Source: Pirellulaceae bacterium
Lineage (GTDB): Bacteria > Planctomycetota > Planctomycetia > Pirellulales > Pirellulaceae
Direction of reading: 5' to 3'
NCBI GenBank assembly: GCA_026004775.1
Contig: BPJU01000003.1
Span: forward strand, 62,001-126,000
DNA length: 64,000 bases
Shown here piece after piece: positions 20,715 to 30,647 of the stretch. The translations under genes and the position numbers were made by a program. Positions within the stretch are counted from its first letter, which is position 1. Each line of letters begins with the position of its first letter. The notes under the pieces were generated by a model. The model was not told where the DNA came from. It worked only from the letters and a program-made list of their open reading frames with translations, and did not search any database.

Positions 20715-21011
20715 GACCTCATCTGTTCGTCTGAATTATAGTGCATGGCCTACGGCGTTCAAGAGGTCTTTTCGGCCGTGAAACGCCTATATTTTCGGGA
20801 GACAAGGGTGGGCCGCAAAAGATCGGATCGTGAATCGACTGCCGGACCACCAGGGGTGTTTTCGGCCGGATCGACCGGGGCGGAGCCGGATCGGCGTGGT
20901 CGCCGCATTACTGCTCGCCAGGCTCTCGGAGCTTTGGCGGCCGGCCAGCGTCGCCGCGCCGGCGGCGCTCGTTCCAATTATTCCGGCGTGGTTGGGACAA
21001 AACGGCCTGGT

Positions 21012-21938
21012 TCAAAAAAGGTCCGGGCCCGGGGAAAAACCCAGTTGGCGGATTTCCTCGTAATCCTGTGTGGCCTTCGCTTCGTCGAAGAGGTCATGCA
21101 CGAGCGCTCGATGATAGAGGATTACCGCGTAATTGCGGCGAAGCTCTACACGTTGCCTATCGATCGGACGCGGATCGACGCGCAGATCACGCAGTTGCTG
21201 TAGCTGTTTTTCCAGCTCTCGCCACTCTTTGTGAGCCAGCTCCACTGCGCGTTCCAAGTCGGCCAGAGCCTTGTTGTAGTGTCCCAGCCGATAGTAGATA
21301 TAGCCGCGGGTATCCAAGTAGGCAGCGTTGTCCGGTTGCTGGGCCAAGGCCAAATTGATCTCTTCCAATGCCTTATCGAGTTCCTGGTTGGCCAAAGCGC
21401 GCATGTAGGCCAGGCTGTTCCAGATGACGTGGAACGGTACGGCCGGCTGCTCGTATTCCGGTCGCTGGGCCAATTGCTCGATGGCTTCCCAGTCGCGCAC
21501 GGCGGCCGACCAGCGTTGCATTTCAAGATGCAGATTGGCGCGCTGCTGGTAGACATAGATTTTTTCTTGGGGCGGCGCTGCCTCCACGGCCCGATCCAGA
21601 TCCTCTTCACATCGATCCTGCTCACCGCACCGCAAGTAGATTTCAGCTCGCAACAGCAGATACTCGGGCCGCGGGCCGGCCAGTTCCAGTGCCCGGTTGA
21701 CAAGCCGCAGGGCCTCATCGTACTGCGACGCGTCCAGAGCCACATGGGCGGCGGCCAGATGCCATCGGGCAAGCTCGCGGGGAAATTCCCGCTTCACCAC
21801 CGGACCAAACACCAGTGTGGCGAAGACCAACATCCAGAACCATCGTCCCAGGTCCGGCCACCGGCAGCCGGTCTGACGCGGAGCACTGGTCGAGCTGGTT
21901 GTCGGATCGAATTCAGGCAGGGTCGAAGGCTCCGGCAT
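21012..21938 (-). CDS. TPR-repeat protein with N-terminal membrane anchor
   Basis: The 308-residue protein has a short polar N-terminus and one hydrophobic segment (about residues 32-48, WFWMLVFATLVFGPVV). At least four TPR-like repeats follow, for example the AAHVALDASQYDEALRLVNR block, the LAQQPDNAAYLDTRGYIYYR block and YNKALADLERAVELA. This predicts a membrane-anchored scaffold with the repeats probably outside the cytoplasm. No partner is evident. An antisense frame at 20745-21203 is only its shadow. Confidence 0.85.
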   Translation of the reverse strand: MPEPSTLPEFDPTTSSTSAPRQTGCRWPDLGRWFWMLVFATLVFGPVVKREFPRELARWHLAAAHVALDASQYDEALRLVNRALELAGPRPEYLLLRAEIYLRCGEQDRCEEDLDRAVEAAPPQEKIYVYQQRANLHLEMQRWSAAVRDWEAIEQLAQRPEYEQPAVPFHVIWNSLAYMRALANQELDKALEEINLALAQQPDNAAYLDTRGYIYYRLGHYNKALADLERAVELAHKEWRELEKQLQQLRDLRVDPRPIDRQRVELRRNYAVILYHRALVHDLFDEAKATQDYEEIRQLGFSPGPDLF

Positions 21939-22219
21939 AACACTTCGGACGGCTCTTGTGGTGACAACCTCTCGGTTCGAGGTTTACTTCCGTATTCCCA
22001 ACCGCTCGATCGTGGCCGGAAGCACACGCATTCCGGTCAGCGACAAGCACGGAGTGGTATCCGGTAAACCGTAGCCTCCGGCCGAGGGCCACGCAAGATC
22101 CCTGAGGCGGCTTTCGGCCATGTAACATACCGCCGCTTCCTCCGATCAGGTAAGATAGCAACATGCTTTTTGGGATTTGGGCACTCGGGTCACGGGGGAC
22201 AGTTCGGGAGGATGCATCG

Positions 22220-22543
22220 ATGCCGTTATATGAAGTGGAGACCAACGCGCACATCATCATCACGTGGGCCAACGACGAGCAGGCCGCTCGCAAGGTAGTC
22301 GAGGAAGCCTATCCTCACGACACGCTGATTCGCCTGACACGCCGCCCGCGCGACACGTGGGTCATTTCCAAGGCGGCTCTCGGCATCACCGAAAAAATCA
22401 ACCCATGCGCCACGGCGCGTGATTGCCTGGCCAAGGCTGCCGGCGACAAGTTACACGCCATTCGACTTTACATGCACGAGACCGGTGTGGATCTGGAGCA
22501 GGCTCGCAAGGTGATCGAATCGAATATGGTGATGGGCTGGTAG
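22220..22543 (+). CDS. Small conserved-looking protein of unknown function
   Basis: The 107-residue protein starts at the ATG at 22220, nine bases after GGGAGG. It is soluble, with the order beta (YEVETNAHIIITW), helix (DEQAARKVVEEAYP), beta (DTLIRLTRRPRDTWVISKAALG) and a C-terminal helical part. This compact alpha/beta pattern and the good ribosome site support a real gene. I recognise no family. It is followed by a hairpin that can serve as its terminator. Confidence 0.75.
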   Translation: MPLYEVETNAHIIITWANDEQAARKVVEEAYPHDTLIRLTRRPRDTWVISKAALGITEKINPCATARDCLAKAAGDKLHAIRLYMHETGVDLEQARKVIESNMVMGW

Positions 22544-22556
22544 CCCCCAAAACACA

Positions 22557-22583
22557 ACGGCCTTTCCGGGGAGGAAAGGCCGT
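22557..22583. terminator. Hairpin between convergent genes
   Basis: An 11-bp perfect stem (ACGGCCTTTCC with GGAAAGGCCGT) and a short G-rich loop lies 14 bp past the stop at 22543 and 52 bp before the convergent stop at 22635. T-runs are weak on both sides (GTTTTGG on the minus strand), so termination may be partial. Confidence 0.6.
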
Positions 22584-22634
22584 CGTGCGCAACAGAGGAG
22601 GCAGTGGAGGAACGTATCGACGTACGGGGACGGG

Positions 22635-23606
22635 CTAGTAGCCTCCACCCGAGTAAATACTCGGGGTGCTCGAGTTCTGGTAACCTGCCGGTTGCACGCC
22701 TTGTGTATCCAGTTCCACGCCGGTGTTCCGCGCAGTGCTGCCGGGCTGGTAGGTACTGGATGAGGGCCATGTGGATCCTGAGCCGCTCTGTGCCGTCGAG
22801 CTGCTCTGGCCGCTTGGAGGCCAACTGGTTCCGCTTGCCGTAGTGGGAGCGGGTGGAGTGGTCGGCGCGCTGGTGGCACCGTAGCTTCCCGTTTGGGGTG
22901 CGCTCCAACTGCTACGAGCATCCGCTGTACGGTAGGCTTCCGTGCCCGAAGCACTCCAATCGGCACTCCCACCGGCCGTAGTGCCACCGGTGGTCGTCCC
23001 ATAGGTGCTGATCCCATTCTGGGTACCGTAGGGTGCTGTCGAGTAGCTGTTGCCGGCGTAGGAAGGCGCCGCGTAGCTGGGCGATTGCCCTGAACCCGGT
23101 TGGTTGTAGCTGCCGGCTGCCCCGGATGGATAACCCGGAGTAGCGTAGCTGGGAGTCGCCCCCGCATAGGTACCTCCGGTCGTGCCGTAGCCGGTCGAAC
23201 CATAACCGGTCGGCCCACCATAACCGGCAGGAGCGTTATACTGCGGCGAATTGGCGTACGTACCGGAGTTGCCGTACGGCGAGGTTCCCGCGTACCCATA
23301 CCCACCACTGGGATTCGCCGTGGCCGTAGCATACGCTCCGGTGGTTCCACCATAGCCGGCCGGCTGACCGGCAGTACCCGCCTGTGTAGAAGTGCTTGTC
23401 GCTGAAGGCGACGTGGGCGTGTAGGCGGTTGACGGTGGAGCCGGCAAATTGGGCGTACGGTTCGCCAGGCTGCTGGGCGGTTTCGGCTTGTTCCAGCTAA
23501 ACCAACCTGGACTCCATCCGCCGGTCGTTTTACAGCCGCTCAACAAACCTGCCACGGCTGCTGCCCACAAACTGGTGCGCAGCCATCCCATTCCGGTGTA
23601 CTTCAT
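22635..23606 (-). CDS. Lipoprotein with long Gly/Tyr/Ser/Thr/Pro low-complexity region
   Basis: From the ATG at 23606 (ribosome site GGAGGTGGG) the protein has 323 residues. A lipoprotein signal ends LLSGC-KTT, with the lipidated cysteine near residue 25. Nearly all the rest is low complexity: GYGGTTG, GTYANS, SYAAPS and similar, ending IYSGGGY. This resembles disordered surface or adhesive proteins. The frame stays open 106 codons upstream of this start, but that part has no signal and no good start. Function is unknown. Confidence 0.75.
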   Translation of the reverse strand: MKYTGMGWLRTSLWAAAVAGLLSGCKTTGGWSPGWFSWNKPKPPSSLANRTPNLPAPPSTAYTPTSPSATSTSTQAGTAGQPAGYGGTTGAYATATANPSGGYGYAGTSPYGNSGTYANSPQYNAPAGYGGPTGYGSTGYGTTGGTYAGATPSYATPGYPSGAAGSYNQPGSGQSPSYAAPSYAGNSYSTAPYGTQNGISTYGTTTGGTTAGGSADWSASGTEAYRTADARSSWSAPQTGSYGATSAPTTPPAPTTASGTSWPPSGQSSSTAQSGSGSTWPSSSTYQPGSTARNTGVELDTQGVQPAGYQNSSTPSIYSGGGY

Positions 23607-23967
23607 GACCGTCCCACCTCCATGCCGGGTTGAAACACGTGCGGCCGGCTTCCACTGCTGATCCGTGATCGCCGCCGACCCGCTCCTAGTCCCACCTCCA
23701 TGTTCGCCTGGCGGATACTGTGCCCTCGAGAAAACCGTCCCGAGGACAAACCGCTCTGCCACCTTTTTGTCGTTATCGACGCGGCAGCCCGATTTCTTGA
23801 AATAATCGAAAAAGTCTGCACGACCCGCGTCGCTTACGAGCGGCCAGATGGTAGCCGTCAGGTGTCCGGGCGTCAACGCCAAAATAGGTTCAATTTCGTT
23901 CGGAAATTTCGAACAAGCCAACAACCCGTCTTGCCCGGGCCGCCGGCGGGCTGCGCGTAGGAATCGT
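23607..23967. other. Region without a convincing gene upstream of the lipoprotein gene
   Basis: Only overlapping low-quality frames are present. The 14-mer GTCCCACCTCCATG occurs twice (near 23611 and 23688). The first copy contains the ribosome site of the lipoprotein gene on the minus strand. Confidence 0.4.
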
Positions 23968-24117
23968 CTATCGCCGAACCGGACTGCGGAGGGCCAGAAA
24001 ACCGATCAGCAACACCAGCACGAACACCACAGCCCATTCTTTCCAATGAGCGTTGAGCGGCGTATGGATCGCCGCGGCCAACAACGATTTGAAAAGCTTC
24101 TCCAGATAGGCTACCAT
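23968..24117 (-). CDS. Small single-pass membrane protein, 49 residues
   Basis: A minus-strand ATG at 24117 opens a 49-residue frame. It begins MVAYLEKLFKSLLAAAIHT, then NAHWKEWAVV, a membrane helix (VVFVLVLLIGFLALR) and a basic end SPVRR. The amphipathic first half, single helix and positive tail make a typical small membrane protein. The ribosome site is weak (GGTGAG). No family is recognised, and it may be co-transcribed with the lipoprotein gene. Confidence 0.5.
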   Translation of the reverse strand: MVAYLEKLFKSLLAAAIHTPLNAHWKEWAVVFVLVLLIGFLALRSPVRR

Positions 24118-24462
24118 CGCTCACCAGCCGTTGCGCAGTCAGGAGCAAACCCGTTACCAAAACGAGCAACCGGCGACGCTAGTTGCAGGATAATCGCATC
24201 CATGTCAATTCAACTGTAGCTTGCGGATCTGGCCGGCGCCCGTTGTTTCCTGGCAGTGTGCGCCCAAAGGGCACCCCCGGTTCCGCACGCCTGACAAATC
24301 GGGTATGCTGCAACCCAGTGGATGGGCGGCCAGTTACGTGCTCGGCTTTCTTGTTTCTTTGCGTCAACAGGGCTCGCTGCAACGCCTTGTTGCGGTTCGA
24401 CGACCGATGCGGCGCAAGCCGATGCAGCGGGTGACACATGCGATAAGGAAAGGAGGTGGACA
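24118..24462. other. Leader region of the superoxide dismutase gene
   Basis: No coding frame is convincing apart from an in-frame upstream extension of the dismutase that lacks homologous-looking residues. A very strong ribosome site (AAAGGAGGTGG) sits at the right end. No promoter could be assigned. Confidence 0.4.
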
Positions 24463-25077
24463 ATGGCTTATGTTCTTCCGCAGTTGCCGTACCCGTATGA
24501 CGCTCTGGAGCCACATATCGATGCCCGGACGATGGAGATCCATCATACCAAGCACCACCAAGCCTATATTAACAATGTCAACGCGGCCATCGAAGGCACG
24601 CCGTTGGCCGACAAGAGTGTCGACGAGCTGATTTCGGATTTGAACTCGGTACCCGAAAATATCCGGACAGTGGTGCGCAACAACGGTGGAGGCCACTCGA
24701 ACCACTCGCTGTTCTGGACCATCATGGCTCCGAAGGCCGGTGGGGAACCGACCGGTGAATTAGCCGAAGCGATTCGGGGAGCCTTCGGCAGCTTCGAGAC
24801 ATTTCGGGACCAGTTCACCAAGGCCGCCATGGGGCGCTTCGGCAGCGGTTGGGCCTGGTTGAGCTTCGACAAGGGCAAGTTGATCGTGGAAAGTACGCCC
24901 AACCAGGACAGCCCCATTATGGAGGGGCGGATTCCGCTGCTCGGTTTGGATGTGTGGGAACACGCCTATTACCTCAAGTACCAGAACCGCCGCAACGAAT
25001 ATGTCCAAGCCTGGTGGAATGTCGTCAATTGGCCGGAAGTGGCGCGCCGCTACGCGGAAGCCAAGGCGCGCGGTTGA
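24463..25077 (+). CDS. sodA: Superoxide dismutase, Mn/Fe type
   Basis: The 204-residue protein has all four metal ligands of Fe/Mn dismutases: H27 in [11 protein letters not shown]81 in [11 protein letters not shown], and D163 and H167 in LDVWEHAYY. The GGGHSNH segment together with NQDSPI favours the manganese type. It converts superoxide to peroxide and oxygen. No signal peptide is present from the ATG at 24463, so it is cytoplasmic. It appears monocistronic. Confidence 0.93.
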   Translation: MAYVLPQLPYPYDALEPHIDARTMEIHHTKHHQAYINNVNAAIEGTPLADKSVDELISDLNSVPENIRTVVRNNGGGHSNHSLFWTIMAPKAGGEPTGELAEAIRGAFGSFETFRDQFTKAAMGRFGSGWAWLSFDKGKLIVESTPNQDSPIMEGRIPLLGLDVWEHAYYLKYQNRRNEYVQAWWNVVNWPEVARRYAEAKARG

Positions 25078-25185
25078 CCCACCTCACCGGCCAGGTGACT
25101 GACGGCAAAGCTATTGACGGCGGAAAACGCCAGTGGCCGACAGTGGCAGGCCGACTCGGGTACTCGAGCCGCTTGACGAAGCCGA

Positions 25186-26292
25186 TCAAGCGGCTCGTTT
25201 TCTTTCCCATCGCTTCAATCGCCGGCGTTCGGCCCGGCTGAGCGGCCGCTGGGCAGACGAATCCGCCTCGCCTTCGGTTGCCGCCGGTGCGCCCTCCGGC
25301 TGCGTTTCTGTCGAGGACCGGTCATTCGTGGTACGGCGAATGGTGGCTGCCAGCGGCGGCCGGTTTGTTTCACGGCCATCCTCTTGGTTCGCGGTTTCTT
25401 CGGTGGGCTGACCGGTCGGCGCGTGGTTGTTCCGGGTAGCGGCCGCCGTTCGTCTTACGAACGGTGCCGGGCCTTCCATCTGCTGGACCGCATGGCGCCC
25501 GTATACCAACAGGCTCAGCCAGAGCAAACACAACGGTCCGGCTTGGCAGGCAATCCACAGCGCCGCCTTGGCCCAAGACGCATCCAGAGACAGTTCTCCG
25601 GAGAGCCCTAACCCGCGAAGTACCCACACGGTGGCGGCGGCTATGGCCAACAGCAAGCTGGCTCGGCTGCTGCGGACCTCCAACAGATACCAAACGGCCA
25701 GCCCCACCGCCAGCGGCATGCTTAGCGCAAGCATCCAGTAATGGGTTCGGTTTGTGGCCCAACCTGTCAGGTGCGCCAGCAGCTCAACGCCGGCCACCCC
25801 CAGGGGACACATGCGTGCCACCGCTACGAGCATGGCTGCGGCTGCCAGCCATCCCCAACGCCGGTAGGTCCCGCGGTAGTCGTCGGCTTTGTTCTTGCGC
25901 ACCTGAAGCACCAGCCATGCCAGCAGACTCAAGGCCCACCACAATAGGGTGATCCCCGTCTGAACCAGCGACGCCGGCTTCGTCGGATCGAAAAGCTCCA
26001 GGGCGGTGGGCGGCAGATCGATCGCCGAGCTTGCCAGATAGAAATGGCCGGCTACCAGCAAGCCGATCAACAGGGCAGGTCCGGTGCCGATGGCCAGAAC
26101 CGAACATCGGGTAACCGGCAGCAACGATCCTACGCGCGCTCCACGGTTCGGATGGGCGTACTGGAGTGTGTGGGCCGGACCGAAGGCCGTCGGTGCGACA
26201 TCAGCGGAGATGGGCGAGTCGCTCGATTTTGGGCCGGTGGCGTCGCGTTCCAACAGCACCCGGCGTCTCCGCTGTGCGGCTCGTCGTTCCAT
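25186..26292 (-). CDS. Multi-pass membrane protein of unknown function
   Basis: From the ATG at 26292 (GGAG 8 nt upstream) the protein has 368 residues. A basic N-terminus precedes about six or seven transmembrane helices between residues 60 and 290. A long charged, disordered C-terminal tail follows, ending in a basic cluster (SRAERRRLKRWERKRAA). I recognise no family. The cytoplasmic-looking basic ends suggest contact with nucleic acid or acidic lipid headgroups, which is speculation. Confidence 0.7.
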   Translation of the reverse strand: MERRAAQRRRRVLLERDATGPKSSDSPISADVAPTAFGPAHTLQYAHPNRGARVGSLLPVTRCSVLAIGTGPALLIGLLVAGHFYLASSAIDLPPTALELFDPTKPASLVQTGITLLWWALSLLAWLVLQVRKNKADDYRGTYRRWGWLAAAAMLVAVARMCPLGVAGVELLAHLTGWATNRTHYWMLALSMPLAVGLAVWYLLEVRSSRASLLLAIAAATVWVLRGLGLSGELSLDASWAKAALWIACQAGPLCLLWLSLLVYGRHAVQQMEGPAPFVRRTAAATRNNHAPTGQPTEETANQEDGRETNRPPLAATIRRTTNDRSSTETQPEGAPAATEGEADSSAQRPLSRAERRRLKRWERKRAA

Positions 26293-26517
26293 GCACGTTG
26301 CTCCTGTAATCCCCAACGGAACGAAGCTGTCGATTATCCGAGCTTGGACGGTCCGATTGTTTTGATCGGTTATGGGCTGGCCGTCGCAAGAGCCCAATTC
26401 GCAACCCACGATGGATGTTCCCCTTGCCCACGTTGTGTTTTGACGGAATCCGTTTTTGGGACTAGGCTTGCCTAGGAGGAGCCAGGGGCGCAAGAATCAG
26501 GTAGGACCGTAAGGGTC

Positions 26518-28761
26518 ATGACCATTTCACCAGGAACATCTGAGCTGCTCAGTTCGGCGGGTGCACCCGCAGGAACCCGGCCGCCGTCGGGATTGGATGA
26601 TTTGTGGAAAGAGTTGCACGAATCACCTGCCGGGCAAGGAGGGTTAACCGGCCAGGCGGAAGCCTATCTGGTGGCAAAGCGTCTGGGAGTAGCTTCCAGC
26701 CTGTACTTTTCGCTGCGGGCGCGGCACGCTCCCACGGCAGCACACTGCCTGCGTGTGGCGTTGTGTGGTTCCTGCTGGGCGGCAGCGGCTGAATTGCCCG
26801 ATGCGCAGCGGGACGCCTTGGAGATTGCGGCACTTCTGCACGACGTCGGCAAAGTGGGCGTACCGGATCACGTCTTGTTGAAGCCGGGCAAATTGACGGC
26901 CGACGAGCAGTTGGTGATGAGCCGCTACCGGCTCTATACGCACGAAATCGTGGCGGCTTGCTGCGCTTCGCCGGACGTACTGAACATTCTCAGCCATCAG
27001 GGGGCCTGGTACGACGGGAGCCAACCGGGCCAGGTCGAATGCGGCAAGCGCCTGCCGCTGGGCGCACGCATGTTGTCGATCCTGGACGCCTACGATTCGA
27101 TGGTCACCGAGCACGTCTACCGGCGTGCTTTGACGCGCGAGCGGGCGATCGGCGAGTTGTTTGCCTGTGCCGGAACACAGTTCGACCCGGAGTTGGTCGA
27201 AGATTTCGCCGCGCTTATCGAACACAACCTGTTGCATTTCCAGGCGCCAATGATCCGCCGCTGGCTGCGGGAGCTGGAACCATCCAATATGCACGGATTG
27301 CTTCGCGATGAACCGGGCCGCGTCGACGTGCGGCTTCTCAGCACGCCCGCCGCCACCGACTCGCTGCACGAGTTCCACGCCCAACTGCTCAACAGCATGC
27401 ATGACGGGGTCTTTTTCGTTGATACGCGGCTTCGCATCCTGCACTGGAACCGAGCTGTGGAACGGATCACAGGCATTCAGGCCCGTACGGTGCTGGAATG
27501 CCCGTTCAGTCCCGAATTGATCGGGATGGCCAACGAGGACGGAGAGCCGATTCCTGAGGAGCGTTGTCCGGTGGCTCAGGTGCTCGCGTCAGGCTCGCAA
27601 AAACTCCAACGCGTGATGGTCCGCGGTCGCGGGGGAAGGGCCTTCCTGGTCAACCTGCATATCGTCCCGGTCTCCAGCGCCCACGGCGAACGCAAAGGGG
27701 CAGCCGTGCTGCTGCACGACGCCTCCTCCCAGGTGCATCTGGAAGAGCGGGTGCAACTGTTGCAGGAGCGAGCCACGCGCGATCCCCTTACCGGTGTAGC
27801 CAACCGTGCCGAATTAGAGCGTGTTCTCCCCGAATTCGTCGCCTCCCATCAGGAACAGAAGATCCCGTGCAGCCTGATTATCTGCGACATCGACCACTTC
27901 AAACGAATCAACGACATTTACGGCCATCAGGCCGGCGACGAAGCACTGAAAGTTTTTGCCGAGGTGTTACAGTCGGCTGCCGGCCCCGGTGAACTGGTGG
28001 CCCGCTACGGGGGCGAAGAATTCGTGCTGTTGTTGCCCAACACCGATGCGGATCGAGCCGTCCGGTTGGCCGAAGAAATCCGGCGCAACGCCGCAACTCG
28101 GCCCATTGCTTCCATGGCCAACCAGTGCCTTACGGCCAGCTTTGGTGTCACGGAGCTTCAGCCCGGTGATACACCCGATACGATGCTCCGCCGCGCGGAT
28201 CGGGCCCTGTTGCAGGCCAAGGATGCCGGGCGCAACCGAGTTGTCCAGTTGGGCTGCGGCTGGCAAGATAACCTGGAAGAAGTCCCGGAACGCCGCAGTT
28301 GGTGGAGCCGATTACTGAGCCGAGGTCCGGCAGATCTGCTCGTGACACGCCGCCTGGTATCGGAAGTACCTTTGTGCCTGGCTGCCGAGAAGCTGAAAGG
28401 TTTTATCGCCGACCATCACGCCGAAATCCTGGAAGTCCTGGGTAGCAAGGTTCGCCTGCGCATCGATGGTATGTACGTGCCGTTGACGCGGCGCAAGACG
28501 GACCGTCCCGTGCCTATCGAAGTGGTCGTGCACCTGGAAGAACAGCCGCTGGAACTGGGCGACCGAACGAGCCGCATGCGCACCGGGATATGGGTCGAGG
28601 TACGCCCCGTTCGCCGGCGCGAGCGCCGCGCTGCCGACTTCGAGGCCCGCGCCCGGCAGCTCATCGCCAGCCTCCGCGCCTATTTGATGGCCGAGGAGGC
28701 CGGTGCCGATGCGACGGCAAGCTCACCCGACGACCAGTCGCAGGACGCAGCCGTCCCGTAA
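26518..28761 (+). CDS. HD-GYP-like / PAS / GGDEF signalling protein
   Basis: The 747-residue protein combines three recognisable parts. Residues 65-240 form an HD domain (LLHDVGKVGVPDH, H108-D109), but the usual GYP signature is replaced by WYDGSQPG. Residues 290-410 resemble a PAS sensor (SMHDGVFFVDTRLRILHWNRAVERITG). Residues 415-580 are a GGDEF domain with an intact GGEEF (about 498-502) and DIDHFKRINDIYGHQAGD. The product-inhibition RxxD site is absent (the aligned residues are GPGE). A C-terminal domain of about 130 residues is unknown. It probably makes cyclic di-GMP; the HD part may degrade it or be only regulatory. Confidence 0.88.
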   Translation: MTISPGTSELLSSAGAPAGTRPPSGLDDLWKELHESPAGQGGLTGQAEAYLVAKRLGVASSLYFSLRARHAPTAAHCLRVALCGSCWAAAAELPDAQRDALEIAALLHDVGKVGVPDHVLLKPGKLTADEQLVMSRYRLYTHEIVAACCASPDVLNILSHQGAWYDGSQPGQVECGKRLPLGARMLSILDAYDSMVTEHVYRRALTRERAIGELFACAGTQFDPELVEDFAALIEHNLLHFQAPMIRRWLRELEPSNMHGLLRDEPGRVDVRLLSTPAATDSLHEFHAQLLNSMHDGVFFVDTRLRILHWNRAVERITGIQARTVLECPFSPELIGMANEDGEPIPEERCPVAQVLASGSQKLQRVMVRGRGGRAFLVNLHIVPVSSAHGERKGAAVLLHDASSQVHLEERVQLLQERATRDPLTGVANRAELERVLPEFVASHQEQKIPCSLIICDIDHFKRINDIYGHQAGDEALKVFAEVLQSAAGPGELVARYGGEEFVLLLPNTDADRAVRLAEEIRRNAATRPIASMANQCLTASFGVTELQPGDTPDTMLRRADRALLQAKDAGRNRVVQLGCGWQDNLEEVPERRSWWSRLLSRGPADLLVTRRLVSEVPLCLAAEKLKGFIADHHAEILEVLGSKVRLRIDGMYVPLTRRKTDRPVPIEVVVHLEEQPLELGDRTSRMRTGIWVEVRPVRRRERRAADFEARARQLIASLRAYLMAEEAGADATASSPDDQSQDAAVP

Positions 28762-28996
28762 AGCCTCGTAAAAAGCACGCCTTCCGGGCCGTCGCTGCAA
28801 CCGCGCCCCCGCATCACCTTCGGCACTCTCGGGCCTCCACCCGACATGCGGTCTGCCCGGACAAGCAGCACGAATCGCGTTCCTCACCCCTTGGAGATTC
28901 GGCCCGAATGCTATTTAATCTAGTGCGGTAAGGGCAGGGCGGGACCTTACACGAAGCTGGTGACTCTGTACGACGCGCTGTGTTCAGGCAAGACGG

Positions 28997-30598
28997 ATGG
29001 TCCGCACTCGGTTTGCTCCCAGTCCGACCGGCTATCTGCACATAGGTGGGGTGCGGACGGCTCTGTACAACTGGCTGGTGGCTCGCCGCCATGGCGGCCA
29101 GTTCATCTTGAGGATCGACGACACGGACAAAAGCCGGCAGGTCGATGAAGCTCTGCGTCCGATTTTGGAGGGTTTGCGCTGGTTAGGGTTGGATTGGGAC
29201 GAGGGACCGGACGTCGGCGGGCCTCATGGACCGTACTACCAGTCGCAACGTGCCGAGCGGTATCGAGCGGCGGTCGAAGAGCTGTTGCGGCGCGGTGCCG
29301 CCTATCGCGACTATGCCTTGCCGGAAGAATACGAACAGGAACGGCGCCAGGCTGAAACCGAAAAAAGACTGTTCATTTACAGCCGGCGATGGATGGCCGA
29401 ATCACCAGAACAGGCTCGCCGGTGGGAAGCCGAAGGGCGCCGGCCGGTGGTTCGGTTGAAGATGCCCCGCTCCGGCACCTGCCGCTTTTTCGACGCCATC
29501 CGTGGTTGGGTCGAAGTCCCGTGGGAAAACGAACCGGACCATGTCGTCCAGCGCTCCGACGGCACCTGCCTGTATCACCTGGCCAACGTCGTGGACGACT
29601 TCGATTTCCAAATCACGCATGTCATCCGCGCTGTCGAACACCTCTCGAACACCCCACGACAAATCTTCATCGCCCAATCGCTGGGTTATCCGCTCCCTGT
29701 TTACGCTCACCTCCCGTTCGTAGCCGAACCGGGAAGTCAAAACAAACTCAGCAAGCGCCACCTGGATAGATACCTCAAGCATCCCGACTTCCGCAAACTG
29801 TACGATCTAGGTGAGGCGGTTTTTCGCAAGTTGGGGCGATCGCCTGATCCGTTGGTCATGAACCCCGTGCTGGTCGATTTCTACCGGGCGGTGGGGTTCT
29901 TGCCCGAAGCGGTGCTGAACTACATCCTGCTGTTGGGCTGGTCATGGGATGACAAGACCGAAGAGTTTACCCGCGAAGAGATGATCGAGCGGTTCGACCT
30001 GGAGCGGGTGAACCGGGCTCCGGCCAGCTTCGATCCGGCTAAGTTGCTGGCGTTTCAGGAACGCTACATGAAGCGTCTGGCGCCGGCCGACAAGTTGCCC
30101 CTGGTCTGGCCGTTCGTCGAGCAGGCAGGCTGGACCACTTACCGCCACAACGCCCCGCAGTCGTGGTGGCTGAGATTACTGGAAGCGATCGGCGATCGCC
30201 TGAAAGTGGCCGGCGACGTGTTGCAATTCGACGAGTTTTTCGTCGCCGACGACCAGTTGGTCTATGATCCGGAGGCGGTCAAGAAGCACCTGGTAGCGGA
30301 CGAGGCACGAGCGACGCTGGTCCAAGTGCGGCAGTGGCTCTTGGAAGTCGAACCGTTTGAGGCTGCCGCGCTGGAACAGCACCTGAAGGCTCAAGTCCAG
30401 GCGGCCGGCTGGCCGCTGCGCCGTGTGGTGCATCCCTTACGGGTGGCGGTTACGGGAAAAACGGTCGGGCTGGGGCTGTTTGACACCCTTGAGCTATTGG
30501 GACGCGCCTCCTGTCTGGCACGGATCGACCGAGCGCTTTGCCTGAGTGAACAAATGCGAACAACACCGGCATTGGCCGACGAAAAACCGGAAGGGTAG
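28997..30598 (+). CDS. gltX: Glutamyl-tRNA synthetase
   Basis: The 533-residue protein opens with [20 protein letters not shown], which contains the class I HIGH-type signature. It carries [10 protein letters not shown], the Glu/tRNA contact segment, and the KMSKS equivalent NKLSKRHL. Length and order match bacterial GluRS. It is followed 49 bp later by glnS, so Gln-tRNA is charged directly and this enzyme is probably discriminating (inference). The 235-bp gap before it shows no clear promoter. Confidence 0.95.
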   Translation: MVRTRFAPSPTGYLHIGGVRTALYNWLVARRHGGQFILRIDDTDKSRQVDEALRPILEGLRWLGLDWDEGPDVGGPHGPYYQSQRAERYRAAVEELLRRGAAYRDYALPEEYEQERRQAETEKRLFIYSRRWMAESPEQARRWEAEGRRPVVRLKMPRSGTCRFFDAIRGWVEVPWENEPDHVVQRSDGTCLYHLANVVDDFDFQITHVIRAVEHLSNTPRQIFIAQSLGYPLPVYAHLPFVAEPGSQNKLSKRHLDRYLKHPDFRKLYDLGEAVFRKLGRSPDPLVMNPVLVDFYRAVGFLPEAVLNYILLLGWSWDDKTEEFTREEMIERFDLERVNRAPASFDPAKLLAFQERYMKRLAPADKLPLVWPFVEQAGWTTYRHNAPQSWWLRLLEAIGDRLKVAGDVLQFDEFFVADDQLVYDPEAVKKHLVADEARATLVQVRQWLLEVEPFEAAALEQHLKAQVQAAGWPLRRVVHPLRVAVTGKTVGLGLFDTLELLGRASCLARIDRALCLSEQMRTTPALADEKPEG

Positions 30599-30647
30599 GC
30601 CCGGGCGCCTGTCGGCTCCGGCTTGTACGCGTAAAGGAGTCTTGGTC

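Noticed and set aside
20745-21203. 152-residue plus-strand frame after the tRNA
   Set aside because: Half of it is antisense to the TPR gene and the rest is Arg/Gly-rich shadow sequence.
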